Origin: Micrococcales bacterium
GTDB taxonomy: Bacteria; Actinomycetota; Actinomycetes; Actinomycetales; Dermatophilaceae
DNA: 18,394 bases
Direction: 5' to 3'
Assembly: GCA_030452775.1 (NCBI GenBank)
Contig: JAKDLQ010000012.1
Coordinates: 1 to 18,394, forward strand
Part shown: positions 7,181 to 15,954 of the stretch, piece by piece
Numbering within the stretch: the stretch's first letter is position 1
Layout of the letters: every line of letters begins with the position of its first letter
The notes under the pieces: generated by a model
The model's database searches: none
What the model saw: only the letters and a program-made list of their open reading frames with translations
What the model was told of the DNA's origin: nothing
Made by a program: the position numbers and the translations under genes

Positions 7181-8491
7181 GAGCCGGCGCACGATGGCCT
7201 CCAGTCCGGCCTCCTCATGGACTGCCACCCCGCGCGAGCGCATCGCCGGCCCCAGCTCGGGATCCCAGTCCGCTTCGAGCGCCGTGCCCCTGAGCGGTTG
7301 GCTGCCGCGTCCCTCGAGGTAGTCCGTCACCGACATGAGCCAGGGCCGGGCGCCGAAGTCGCGCAGGCACGCGTTGGCCATCTCGATGCCGGCCCAGTCG
7401 AAGTCGCCGTGGTAGTGCAGGCAGGCTTCTGATCGCACGAGCAGATCGAGCACGGCGCGCACGACGAGGTTGGGCCGGCCCATGGTGCACACGACACCCA
7501 GGTTGGCCCCGCTTCGGCCGGCGACCGACTCGAGGGTCTGCGGGTTCTCGCAGACGAGAACGGTCTGGCGGCGGGCGAACCGCACGCCGTGCTCGATGTC
7601 CCACCACGTCAGGTGCAGCGGCGCGGGTCGGCCGTCCGCCGAGGAGAGGCGCGGCGCGATCGGCGAATCCGTTTCGGGCGCCAGGCGCCACGTGAGACAC
7701 GTGGTCGAGACGCGATCCCTGACGACTCCGAGTGACTCCCAGAGCGCTTGGCGATCCGCGGCGCTCCGCGGCAGCGGCGCCCCCACCCGCACGGCCGCCG
7801 CCCGCAGCAGGAGCAGGGCAAGGCGGCTGCCGTCATCGAGTCCGTGAGCATCGCCGACCAGGCGCGCCGCGAGCTCCGTGCGCGCGAGCGGCGCGCGCCT
7901 CGCCGGCCCGTCGAGCAACTCGGGGTCATGCGGACCGCCAGCAAGGACACCCCCGCCATCGAGGACGCCTCGGTCCGCGAGGACCGCCAGTGCACTCTCG
8001 ATGAGGTCTCCGGCGTCGCGCCACGGCGTGAGGATCCCGTTCTGTCGCAAGCCGTGCAGCCACGCGTCGACCCACGGCGCCACCGGCCCTCGGGCGCCAT
8101 CCGCCTGGCCCCACTGTGCCAGCCACGCGGCCGCCACCTCGAACGGCGCTTCCCGGCGCGTGGCCGCGTCCCGACGGCGTCCCGCTCGGTCCACGAGTGC
8201 CTGCCCGGTGACCCACGTCACGGTCTCGGCGAGATCGCGGCCGAGCCGCGCAGCGACGCGCGCGTCGAGCCGCCCCAGGTCGACGCGTACGTCGGGGTTG
8301 GTGACCGGATGCCCCAGCACGTCCGTCAGTGCGTGACGCTCGTCGCGAGTGAGGTCACGCACCACGACTCGTCCTCGCGCGCTGAGCTCACGGCGCTGCA
8401 GGGCCTCACCGAGCTCACGCCAGACCCTGGCCAACTCCCCCGCGCGCAGCCACCCCGGCGGCTCATCCACGCCCGGACCGGCGTCAGTCAC
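7163..8491 (-). CDS. jetD: Wadjet nuclease subunit JetD (TIGR02679/DUF2399-type Toprim protein), 442 aa
   Basis: JetD is the DNA-cleaving subunit of Wadjet; it cuts small circular plasmid DNA after JetABC loop extrusion. The N-terminal ~290 residues are the DUF3323-like part. The C-terminal domain has the topoisomerase VI-like Toprim signature: metal-binding E315 in VLVCENPQTLES and D363-x-D365 in HYHGDFDWAGI, with MGRPN (337-341) between. All acidic residues expected for catalysis are present. The start is taken as GTG 8491, 8 nt inside the jetC end, because GGAGGG stands 5 nt upstream. GTG 8512 would add 7 residues without a good ribosome-binding site. It is the last gene of the operon and translationally coupled to jetC. 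Family assignment rests on these motifs and the operon partners. Confidence 0.92.
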   Translation of the reverse strand: MTDAGPGVDEPPGWLRAGELARVWRELGEALQRRELSARGRVVVRDLTRDERHALTDVLGHPVTNPDVRVDLGRLDARVAARLGRDLAETVTWVTGQALVDRAGRRRDAATRREAPFEVAAAWLAQWGQADGARGPVAPWVDAWLHGLRQNGILTPWRDAGDLIESALAVLADRGVLDGGGVLAGGPHDPELLDGPARRAPLARTELAARLVGDAHGLDDGSRLALLLLRAAAVRVGAPLPRSAADRQALWESLGVVRDRVSTTCLTWRLAPETDSPIAPRLSSADGRPAPLHLTWWDIEHGVRFARRQTVLVCENPQTLESVAGRSGANLGVVCTMGRPNLVVRAVLDLLVRSEACLHYHGDFDWAGIEMANACLRDFGARPWLMSVTDYLEGRGSQPLRGTALEADWDPELGPAMRSRGVAVHEEAGLEAIVRRLPELTG

Positions 8492-11400
8492 CGCTTCCCT
8501 CCACAGGGGCACCGACCGAGGTCAGCTGCTGACCGTCCCACCGGTGCTCGTACTGCGCGATCCCCCGCTCGCCCGGACTGCGCAGCGCCTCGTAGATCGC
8601 CAGCTGTGGCACCGTCGCGTGGGTCCCCCAGAGCCGCTCGCTGGTGACGACGAAGTCGAGGTCGAGGTCGACGAGCAGACCGAAGAGCAGTGGGTGTGTG
8701 CGCGCGTCGATCTTCGGGAAGGCATCGTCGAGCAGGACGAACCGAGGGGCGTGCGGCGCCGCCCCCGCCACCGAGGTGAAGTGGGCCGCGGCGGCCGCGA
8801 AGAGCGGCAGGTAGCAGAGCACCTTCTGCTCGCCCTGCGAGAGCGCGGACTTGCGTTGCAGGTCACGCCACTGCCCCGCCTCCGGCCGGTGATACTGGAC
8901 GCTGAAGCCGAACCAGCGCCGATAGTCCAGGGCTCGGGTCAGGTGCTCGGCATACGAGTCCTCCGGGGCCTCGTCACGGGAGGCCTCGATGAGTCGGTGC
9001 AGTGACTCGCGCAGCTCGATCCGCTCGCCGGGGAGCAAGGCGCCCACCGGTTGCCCGAGCAGGTCGACGGCACGTTTGGCGTCGGCGGGGATCTCGTCGC
9101 GAAGCCGCCAGCGCAGCCGCACCCGGATCCCCTGTGAGGTCGTGACCCCGTCGAGCTGCGCGTTCATGGCCGTGACGAGCTCTTCGGCCTTGAGCCGCAC
9201 GCCGCGCAGCGAGTCGCCGAGGTACCCGAGCACCTGCTCCTCGAAGATCGTGCGCTCACGCTGGCTGAGGAGCTCCTTGTTGGCGCGCACCGTGGCGACC
9301 AGCTGCGCCTCCAGGTCGACGAGCGGAAGCTCCCCACCCTCGCCGAGCCCGAGCGCCACCCAGGCACCCTCTGCCTTGGTGATGCGCGGCTCGAGATGCG
9401 CCGCGGCACTCGCGATGAGCGTCTGGCCCGCGGCGACGACGGCGGTATCGTCCGCTCGGCGGCCAGCAGGGATCGCCTGCACGAGCAGTTTCGGGTCGTG
9501 CGGGGTCCACCGGGGGTATGCCGCCGAGCTCGCTTCCGCGCCGTGACGCCCCTCCGCCCCGGCTGAGTCGTGGCCACCGTCTCGACCCGATGTCGTGGCA
9601 GTGGAGCCGGGTATCGACCTCGCCTCGAAGGCATGCGGCTCCTCGCCGAGCGCTGCGGCGATGAGACCCGGCGCTCTCTCCAGTGAGGTCAGGGCGATTC
9701 GCGCTTCGTCGAGCCGGGGGATGGCATCGGCGTGACGGGCCTGCTCGGCGCTCAGCTCGGCGGCGAGGGTCGCCACCTCGCCGACGAGTGACTCGATCCG
9801 CGCTCCCTGGGTGTCGCGCTCGCCGGCCGCGTGGTCGCGCTCGATGCCGAGGGCCTCGAGCCGGCGCTCGAGCTCCTCCACCGACGCTCCGGCGGCCCGG
9901 CGCAACTCCTCGAGCTCGGCACCCGCCTGCTGCGCCGCGGACACGGCCAGCTCCGCTTCGGCGATCGCATCGCCGAGGGCGGCCACCTCGGACCTGGCGC
10001 GTTCGGCCTGTTCATCCCATCGGGCGAGGTCGCGCATCAGGCCGGCGTGACCGGTCTCGACCTCCTTGACCCCGCTGAGCAGGTCGACGAGCGCGGCATC
10101 CCGCGCGCGCAACCCGTCGCCGGTGATCGGCAACGAGTGGACCTGTCCGAGCGAGACCAGGTCGGCATGAGCGGCAGATGCCGCAGCTCGAGCGGCCTCG
10201 GCCTCGCGCCGCGCCGCGGCGTGCTCTGCGCGGGCTTCCTCGAGGGCGAGACCGGCCTCGTGCTCGGCGGCCCACGCCCGCACCAGTGCATCGTGCGGTG
10301 GCCGGGACCGGTGCCATTCGTCGAGCCGAGCCAGCAGGGCCGACTGGGCGCCGACCTGCGCGCCGGCTTGCTCGATGATCGTGTCGAGCTCCGCGATGGC
10401 TGCATCGAGCGCGGCGAGCCGGCGCAGCCGCTCCTCGGCCCGGGCGGTGGCCCCGATGTACTGCGCCGCCGCTTTGCTCGTCCGGCCGGTGAGGACACCG
10501 GAGCGCCAGCTCCCGTCGAGGCCGATCGTCAGCGAGCGATCGGTGTGGACGGCTCCGGAGCCGCCGTCGCGGGACGCGGCCGGTCCGCCCACCCCATCAC
10601 GCTCCCCGGTTTCGTGTCCCTCACCCGCCTCGTCGCGCACGTCGGTGTCGCCCACCGTGTCGGCGAGACCGATTCGTCCCAGAATGCCCGTGACGAGCGC
10701 CGGCTCCAGCCGGCTGCCGTGCGGCACGTCGGCAGCTAGCACGTCACCGAGGCAGCGCCGCGCCCTGTCACCTGGGCCCGCCGCGATGCGATCGACGGGG
10801 TCGCCGGTCACATCGCGGGTGAGAGCACCCGAAGGGATGGCGAACACGTCGTCCGCATCGCCGAGGATGAGCCCGTCCGGGGTCACCCAGGCGTCGAGGA
10901 GGCCGCTGCCCTCAAGGGCCGCCTCGATCCCGGCACGCGCCGATTCATCGAGGCCGTCATCGAAGTCGAGCAGGCGCCACAGCGGTTCCCCGGCCCGACC
11001 ACTGCGGTCATCGCGGTGCCAGACCGGCGGTAATGGGCTCGGATCGGTCTCGGCGGCGACGGTGGCGCGCTCCTTGCGGACGGCATCGCGTTTGCGTTGC
11101 GCATCCGCCTGCGCTGTCGCCGCCTCGGCCCGCCGGCGCTCCAGATCCGAACGGACCGGTGCCACCGCTGCAGCGACGCGTCGCTCCAGCGAGGCGAGTG
11201 CCTCGGGCGTCAGGTCGGGCAGGTCGAAGGGCACCGCGCCAGGCTGGGTACGCCACCGCTCGAGGGCCGAGCCCAGCATCTCCCCGAGGTTCATGGCGTC
11301 GGTGGCCGTCTCGTCGAGGCGGGCCTGGCGCCGCTCGACGGCGACCTCCCTGGCCGTGCTGGTTTCCTCGCGACGGTCGGCCTCGGCTCGCCGCGACTCC

Positions 11401-12782
11401 GCTTCGACCCGGGCCTGCTCGACGACCGTGACCGCGGCACGGGCCACGCCGACCCGGTCGCGGACCTCCCCCGTCTCGCCGCTCACCGATCCCAGCTCGC
11501 CACGGAGCCCGTCACTGGGACCATCACCTCGCCAGTCGAGCTCGACGACGACGATCTGGGCGCTGCGAGGCAGCAGCCCGGTCAGGCCGGCGCCACCGCA
11601 GAGCGCGCGGGTATGCCGGACCGCCTCGACCCAGGACCTCGCGCCGCTGACAAGCGCCCCGGAGGCGACCTCGGCGCTGCGCTGCTCCCGCTCGAGGCGG
11701 GCCTGCTGGCGCTCTCTCCGGGTCCGTGACTCGTCGGCGACCCGTTGCTTGGTCCGCCGGTGGGCGTCGAGCTCGAGGAGCCGCTGCTGGGCCCGTGCCT
11801 CGGGTCCGGCCATCAGTTGGCCGATCCGGGCGAGGGCCTCGGCATGGGCGGCCTGCGCATCACGATGCCGGCCCCGCGCTTCGCCGAGCCGGTCCACCGC
11901 CTCCCCACGCGCACGCTCGACCCTGCGGACCGCGCGGCGACACCGCCGCTCGGTGTCCTCGGCGTCGATGACCGCCGTCGCGCGGGCTTCGACGACGCCA
12001 CGAGCATGGGACCGATACGCCTCGAGGAAGGTCGAGATCGCGGCGGCCGACCGCTCCTGCCGGTCGATCTGCTCGCCGAACTCCTCGAGCTGGTCGAAGG
12101 TGTCGCCCGCTGTGCGGATCGCCGACTCGTCGACCTGCGGCAGCGCCTGGACGAGCTGCTCGGCGAGGCGGCGCGGGTCGATGTCCTCGCCGACCTGCGG
12201 CTGGCGCAGCCAGTAGAGCAGACGCAGCAGGTCTTCGTACTGGTCCAGGGGCAGGCCGAAGAGGAGCTGGCCGACATGCTCGCGGTAGCGCCTGGTCGCG
12301 TTGCTGTCGAAGAAGTGTCCGTCCGGCTCGATCTCGGCCCGCAGCCGCGGCATCGGCAGCGGTCCGGCCGCGTCGGTGAGGTCGAGGTCGATGCCGACGC
12401 GACGCGGCGAGGTGAAGAACCACGTCGTGGCGGCGCGTGCGCTCTCGTTGGCGCGTAGACCGATCCCGCATGTCACGGTCTCGGTGTCACCCGTCTCGGT
12501 CCTGCGTTGGAACTCCAGCCAGAGGTATCCGGTGCGGCTCTGGCCGCCATAGCCATCGAGCATGAGCCACAGCAGGCTCGTGTGGTGCCTCCCGGAGGCG
12601 GTGATGCGGGACTTGTCGCCGTCGATGACGAAGGGCAGCAGCATCTCGAGCGTCTTGGACTTGCCGGCACCGTTGGTGCCGCGCAGGAGCAGCCGGCCAC
12701 CGCCGAAGTCGAAGACCTGGTTGTCGTACTGCCAGACATTGAGGATGCCGCCTCGGGTCAGGCGGAAACGGTCACTGCTCAT
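8484..12782 (-). CDS. jetC: Wadjet SMC-like ATPase JetC (TIGR02680/MukB-like), 1432 aa
   Basis: JetC is the SMC motor of the Wadjet/EptABCD plasmid-defence complex. Walker A is GTNGAGKS at 35-42. The C-terminal head has the signature LSQGEQK (from 1314), Walker B FVLLDD (1348-1353) followed by AFPKID, and a switch-like TSERLW (1380-1385). Long Glu/Arg/Ala-rich coiled coils (about 230-590 and 760-1040) flank a hinge-like region starting near WHRDDRSG (588) and LWRLLDFDDGLDESARAGIE, a typical block of this family. Two Gly/Asp/Ser/His-rich stretches, about 708-745 and 1054-1089, look like disordered inserts. The ATG overlaps the jetB stop (ATGA, 12779-12782), indicating translational coupling. 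The intact ATPase motifs argue that the protein is active. Confidence 0.95.
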   Translation of the reverse strand: MSSDRFRLTRGGILNVWQYDNQVFDFGGGRLLLRGTNGAGKSKTLEMLLPFVIDGDKSRITASGRHHTSLLWLMLDGYGGQSRTGYLWLEFQRRTETGDTETVTCGIGLRANESARAATTWFFTSPRRVGIDLDLTDAAGPLPMPRLRAEIEPDGHFFDSNATRRYREHVGQLLFGLPLDQYEDLLRLLYWLRQPQVGEDIDPRRLAEQLVQALPQVDESAIRTAGDTFDQLEEFGEQIDRQERSAAAISTFLEAYRSHARGVVEARATAVIDAEDTERRCRRAVRRVERARGEAVDRLGEARGRHRDAQAAHAEALARIGQLMAGPEARAQQRLLELDAHRRTKQRVADESRTRRERQQARLEREQRSAEVASGALVSGARSWVEAVRHTRALCGGAGLTGLLPRSAQIVVVELDWRGDGPSDGLRGELGSVSGETGEVRDRVGVARAAVTVVEQARVEAESRRAEADRREETSTAREVAVERRQARLDETATDAMNLGEMLGSALERWRTQPGAVPFDLPDLTPEALASLERRVAAAVAPVRSDLERRRAEAATAQADAQRKRDAVRKERATVAAETDPSPLPPVWHRDDRSGRAGEPLWRLLDFDDGLDESARAGIEAALEGSGLLDAWVTPDGLILGDADDVFAIPSGALTRDVTGDPVDRIAAGPGDRARRCLGDVLAADVPHGSRLEPALVTGILGRIGLADTVGDTDVRDEAGEGHETGERDGVGGPAASRDGGSGAVHTDRSLTIGLDGSWRSGVLTGRTSKAAAQYIGATARAEERLRRLAALDAAIAELDTIIEQAGAQVGAQSALLARLDEWHRSRPPHDALVRAWAAEHEAGLALEEARAEHAAARREAEAARAAASAAHADLVSLGQVHSLPITGDGLRARDAALVDLLSGVKEVETGHAGLMRDLARWDEQAERARSEVAALGDAIAEAELAVSAAQQAGAELEELRRAAGASVEELERRLEALGIERDHAAGERDTQGARIESLVGEVATLAAELSAEQARHADAIPRLDEARIALTSLERAPGLIAAALGEEPHAFEARSIPGSTATTSGRDGGHDSAGAEGRHGAEASSAAYPRWTPHDPKLLVQAIPAGRRADDTAVVAAGQTLIASAAAHLEPRITKAEGAWVALGLGEGGELPLVDLEAQLVATVRANKELLSQRERTIFEEQVLGYLGDSLRGVRLKAEELVTAMNAQLDGVTTSQGIRVRLRWRLRDEIPADAKRAVDLLGQPVGALLPGERIELRESLHRLIEASRDEAPEDSYAEHLTRALDYRRWFGFSVQYHRPEAGQWRDLQRKSALSQGEQKVLCYLPLFAAAAAHFTSVAGAAPHAPRFVLLDDAFPKIDARTHPLLFGLLVDLDLDFVVTSERLWGTHATVPQLAIYEALRSPGERGIAQYEHRWDGQQLTSVGAPVEGSGD

Positions 12783-14017
12783 GATGGCTCATCGGGGTCG
12801 AAGAGGGACTGCTCGCCAGTCGTGGAGCGCTCTGCGAGCGTGGCGACGGGTCGATAGCGGGATGCGGCGGCGTGAACGAGCAGGTCGTCGCCGGCTCGCC
12901 GGACGAGCCCGACGGACTCGAGCAGCCTCATGCTCTCTGCTACGGCGAGGCCGGGATCCTCGCGCTGGTCGCGACGCAGCCCCGAGGCCCACTGCGTCAC
13001 CACGCTCCTCGTGACCTCCGCGAGCCGAACGGCCGAGACGCGGTGCCAGGCCGCCGGCGCACCCTCACCGCGGGGGCTCGCCGAGGCGCCGCCCTGCCGG
13101 AACTGATCGGTCAATGCCTCCAGCACGAGCAACGCGAGGTGGCTCGTGCGGCCGCGCCCGGGGAAGGAAAGGTCGGTGAGCTCCTCGTCGGGGTCGAGCG
13201 CGAGGGCGCCCTCGGCGCGCAGCTCGAGGTCGAGCCCGAGCTGGTCGTGGAACCACTCGCGCTCGCGGTTGCGGTTGCGCCGCCACCACTCGGCATGGTC
13301 CTCGGGTAGCTCCTCCACGGACAGCACGGGGCACTCCGCCAGGCGTCGGCGCGTCGCGATCCGCGCGCCACCCGCTGCGGAGGGCACCCGCGCTGGTGCC
13401 AGCAGATCGTCCATGCTGCCGTGGGTCGATAGCGGCGCCGCGACGAGCAGGCCGAGCACGTCCCGGTTGACGTCGAGCAGCGAGTGTTTCCGCTCCTCCA
13501 CCCAGTGCTCGAGGTCGCCGTCCCGCTCGCGCAGGACACCGAGCCGCACGAGCACCATGAGCGCGGCATGGAGCGCGCGCCGGTCGGCGATGGCATCGAG
13601 GTCGACGTCGATCTCGGCCTCCACTGCTGCCGAGCGCACGGCGGCCACGAGCTCGTCGACGAGCAGCTGCGCCTTCACCCGGGTCAGCGCGGCGATCGTC
13701 AGCGTGAGCAAGGCGTAGCCGCGCGGCGTGAACGGCGCCCCGGACCGGCGGGGCAGCGGCCGGGTCGCATCGCGGCCCAGCCCGGTCTTGAACAGCCGGG
13801 CCCCGGCCGGCTCGACGGTGAGCCGGTAGCCCAGCGACTCCGCGAAGAAGCGGGTGAGCGCCACCCGGTGCCGCCGGACCAGCCGCAGCTCGTCCTCGTG
13901 GGCGCCGCCTGCTGTGATGAGCGGCCAGCGCAGCAGCGCACGGACCGCCTCCCGCCGCTCCTGGGCGTCCTGCAGGTCCTCCGCGGCGGGCGGCCGGACG
14001 AAGCCCGTGACGGTCAT
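12779..14017 (-). CDS. jetB: Wadjet subunit JetB (TIGR02678/DUF2398, MukE/KITE-like), 412 aa
   Basis: JetB is the winged-helix KITE-type accessory subunit that binds the kleisin JetA in the Wadjet complex. The protein begins MTVTGFVRPPAAEDLQDAQE, with an LRWPLI(T) block near residue 30. It carries the family-typical pattern RRHRVALTRFFAESLGYRL, FTPRGYALLTL and LLDVNRDVLG. A C-terminal helical part with AESMRLLESVGLVRR resembles a winged helix. The frame is open to 14650, but the ATG at 14017 overlaps the jetA stop as ATGA (14014-14017), which fixes the start. Assignment follows recognisable TIGR02678-like blocks plus its position between jetA and jetC. Confidence 0.9.
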   Translation of the reverse strand: MTVTGFVRPPAAEDLQDAQERREAVRALLRWPLITAGGAHEDELRLVRRHRVALTRFFAESLGYRLTVEPAGARLFKTGLGRDATRPLPRRSGAPFTPRGYALLTLTIAALTRVKAQLLVDELVAAVRSAAVEAEIDVDLDAIADRRALHAALMVLVRLGVLRERDGDLEHWVEERKHSLLDVNRDVLGLLVAAPLSTHGSMDDLLAPARVPSAAGGARIATRRRLAECPVLSVEELPEDHAEWWRRNRNREREWFHDQLGLDLELRAEGALALDPDEELTDLSFPGRGRTSHLALLVLEALTDQFRQGGASASPRGEGAPAAWHRVSAVRLAEVTRSVVTQWASGLRRDQREDPGLAVAESMRLLESVGLVRRAGDDLLVHAAASRYRPVATLAERSTTGEQSLFDPDEPS

Positions 14018-15639
14018 GACACGCCCGCCTCGGCCGCGACCCCGGCGCCACTCCAGCGCCGGTCGGCGACAGGCACGACCGCCAGCGACCGGTCGACGAG
14101 CCGCAGCCGCCCAGACGGGCTGACGACGGTGGTCCCGGCGCCCGGACTGTCGAGCAGCTCGAGCACCATGTCGTGCCCCGGGATCCGCACCTGGACTATG
14201 CCCCCCTCGACGATGCCCCCCTCGACAATCCCCTCGACGCCGTCGCCGGCTGGTGGGGTGGCGGCGAGGGCGAGCCCAGCGGCATACAGCTCGAGCAGTG
14301 CCTCGCGGCCCGCATCGGTCAGGCGCACCCGTTCGAGCCGGCCACGCTGGGAGGCGACCTCGGCGACGGCACGCCGGCACGCCTCCTCGGTCCGGGCATG
14401 CTCGGCGAGTCGCTTCTGCTTGGCCTCGGTGAAATCCTCGGCCTGCCCGGATCGCCCGGCGATGCGGCGTTGCCCGGTCTCGCGGAGCATCACGGGCACC
14501 TCGGCCCGTGGCGCGCTCAGCCACGATGTCGTCGGGGGCACGGCCTGCTCCGACTCGCCGACGGCGAAGCCGACATGGCGCGCCGAGTAGAGGCCGTAGG
14601 CGCTCGCCCAGAGTGCGTGTGCCTGCGCGTCGTCCGCCTCGTCGAACCATCGGGCGAGGCGAAGCAGCTCGGCGTAGCGCCCGTGATCACGCTCGGAGCT
14701 CGTGACGATCCGGCGCAGGTTGACCAGCAGCGAACGCATCGCCTCGGTCGCGAGCCGGCGCACCCCGTCGGCGTCGGAGCCGCGCGAGTCACTGCCGGTG
14801 AACCACGCCACGAGGCCGACCCAGTCGGCGGGGTCGAGTCCCGGCGCCCGGCGGGCGGCCCTCCCCTCGAGGTCGCGCAGCCGCTGGCCCGCATTGGCCC
14901 GATGGCACAGCCGGTCGATGTGGGGCCGCAGCGCGAGCAGGGCCTCGGCGATCTGCGGCATGTGCCTCGCGATCTCGTCGACGAAGCGCTGCAGGTAGTC
15001 CAGCAGCGCCGTCTTGAACGCCTGGAACTCCGCACGCTCCAGGTCGTAGCGGCTGAGCACCTGGGTGAGGTAGGTGTAGAACTCCCGGGTGCTCTGGACG
15101 AGCCTCTCGAACTGGGCGAAGACCGTGCCGATGTGCCGTGCGACGTCGTCCGGCTCGGCCGCATCGAGCGCCTCACCCGCCGAACCCGTCACCCCAGCCA
15201 CCCCAGTCACCACTGTCAGGCCTTGGAGCGTGCGCAGCCCGGCGAGGATCCCACCGAGCATCTCGCTGCTGATCTCGGTGGCGGTCTCGGCATGTCCGAG
15301 CAGCTCGTCGACCTGGCGCTGGACGAGCTCGCCGCGCTGGGTCAGCTGGTAGCGCGCGCGGTTGCGCAGGTAGTCCTGCACGCTGCGCGCCTCGGTCTCA
15401 CGGGGGCTGCGGGCGAGGTTGCCGTGCTCGACGAGGTAGGACAGCCGCGCATCGATCGTGTCCTCGTCGACGTCGAGACCCTGCTGGCGAATCGTCGCGG
15501 TGACCTCGGAGGCGGACTGGTCCGAGAGCATCCCCGTCAGACCTCCGGTGAACAGGCGCATGACGGCGATGTAGAGCGCGGACTCCTCGTTGACGGCATA
15601 GCGCAGCGCTTCGAGGCGCACCCGGTCGACGGAGGGCAT
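14014..15639 (-). CDS. jetA: Wadjet kleisin-like subunit JetA (TIGR02677/DUF2397, MukF-like), 541 aa
   Basis: JetA is the kleisin of the Wadjet SMC complex, linking the JetC heads and binding JetB. The N-terminus LEALRYAVNEESALYIAVMR followed by a winged-helix region (DEDTIDARLSYLVEHGNLA, ARYQLTQRGE) is characteristic of TIGR02677 proteins. A long helical middle (FYTYLTQVLSRYDLERAEF, FKTALLDYLQRFVDEIARHM) follows, and the C-terminal part holds a second winged-helix-like region (VRLTDAGREALLELYA). The start at ATG 15639 is given by GGAGGAGG with 5-nt spacing; the frame is open to 15765 without such a site. It is the first gene of the jetABCD operon. A 5-residue micro-repeat (IVEGG) lies at about 468-482. 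Confidence 0.92.
   Translation of the reverse strand: MPSVDRVRLEALRYAVNEESALYIAVMRLFTGGLTGMLSDQSASEVTATIRQQGLDVDEDTIDARLSYLVEHGNLARSPRETEARSVQDYLRNRARYQLTQRGELVQRQVDELLGHAETATEISSEMLGGILAGLRTLQGLTVVTGVAGVTGSAGEALDAAEPDDVARHIGTVFAQFERLVQSTREFYTYLTQVLSRYDLERAEFQAFKTALLDYLQRFVDEIARHMPQIAEALLALRPHIDRLCHRANAGQRLRDLEGRAARRAPGLDPADWVGLVAWFTGSDSRGSDADGVRRLATEAMRSLLVNLRRIVTSSERDHGRYAELLRLARWFDEADDAQAHALWASAYGLYSARHVGFAVGESEQAVPPTTSWLSAPRAEVPVMLRETGQRRIAGRSGQAEDFTEAKQKRLAEHARTEEACRRAVAEVASQRGRLERVRLTDAGREALLELYAAGLALAATPPAGDGVEGIVEGGIVEGGIVQVRIPGHDMVLELLDSPGAGTTVVSPSGRLRLVDRSLAVVPVADRRWSGAGVAAEAGVS
14198..14239. repeat. 15-bp in-frame tandem micro-repeat inside jetA
   Basis: The plus strand reads ATGCCCCCCTCGACG, ATGCCCCCCTCGACA, then the shortened ATCCCCTCGACG. 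In JetA this encodes VEG-IVEGG-IVEGG-IV at residues 468-482, in a predicted linker between the second winged-helix region and the C-terminal strand-rich end. The unit length of 15 bp keeps the frame, so copy-number changes would alter only the linker length. Confidence 0.7.
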
Positions 15640-15685
15640 CACGGCCTCCTCCGTGCGCGTCGTCTCATCCCCGGTCACGCGGCCC

Positions 15686-15717
15686 AGCGTAGATGAGGAC
15701 ACTGACACGGCTGACAC
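15686..15717 (-). promoter_or_regulatory. Candidate jetABCD promoter with tandem GTGTCAG repeats
   Basis: On the minus strand TACGCT (15691-15686) fits the TANNNT -10 and lies 46 nt before the jetA ATG, ahead of the GGAGGAGG ribosome-binding site. Upstream, GTGTCAG occurs twice 9 nt apart (15717-15711 and 15708-15702), with the first copy overlapping the expected -35 position. This could be a regulator's direct-repeat site. No regulator gene is adjacent, so the idea is tentative. Confidence 0.3.
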
Positions 15718-15769
15718 ACCTCGGCGCCGACCCGGCACGCGGACGTATGCCGCCCAGCGGGCCATCGCT

Positions 15770-15784
15770 CTAGCCCCGCGCTAG
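15770..15784. repeat. Short inverted repeat CTAGC-CCCGC-GCTAG
   Basis: Five-bp arms surround a five-nt spacer, 131 nt upstream of jetA. CTAG is usually scarce in high-GC bacterial genomes, so two copies within 15 bp stand out. It could be an operator half-site pair or mere chance. Confidence 0.35.
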
Positions 15785-15954
15785 CCCCCGCTCATCGACC
15801 CGGGCGGGAACTCACGATGGCGCCAACACGTTCGCACCCATAGAGTCCGATTATCGAGTCCAGTTTGTGGAATCCCGGGCAACCGTCCGGACGTTGTCAC
15901 AGGTGCACGACCAATCGAGGCTGACCCCATAGACAGAGAGAAGGTGGAAAGGGG

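Larger units (their letters stand above)
15640..15954. other. 315-bp divergent intergenic region between jetA and the hexapeptide-repeat gene
   Basis: No convincing gene is seen here. Elements visible are tandem CTGACAC repeats near jetA (15702-15717), a CTAGC-5nt-GCTAG inverted repeat (15770-15784), and paired GAGTCC motifs around a GATTAT in the segment about 15843-15862. A purine-rich ribosome-binding region (AAGGTGGAAAGGGG) stands before the TTG start at 15955. Promoters for both flanking genes must lie here. Confidence 0.6.

Noticed and set aside
8492..8512. Upstream GTG start for jetD at 8512
   Set aside because: GTG 8491 has GGAGGG at ideal spacing, while 8512 does not.
10375..12216. 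613-aa plus-strand open frame opposite jetC
   Set aside because: It is Ser/Arg/Ala-rich shadow coding on the antisense of a well-supported SMC gene, with no recognisable domain.
14198..14239. Possible CRISPR-like or short mobile repeat
   Set aside because: The units are contiguous, 15 bp and in frame within jetA, so it is a coding micro-repeat, not an array.
14018..14650. N-terminal extension of jetB to 14650 (623 aa)
   Set aside because: It would overlap jetA by over 600 nt; the ATGA overlap at 14014-14017 is the natural start.
14173..15696. 507-aa plus-strand open frame opposite jetA
   Set aside because: It is an antisense shadow of jetA caused by high GC; jetA has a strong ribosome-binding site and family motifs.
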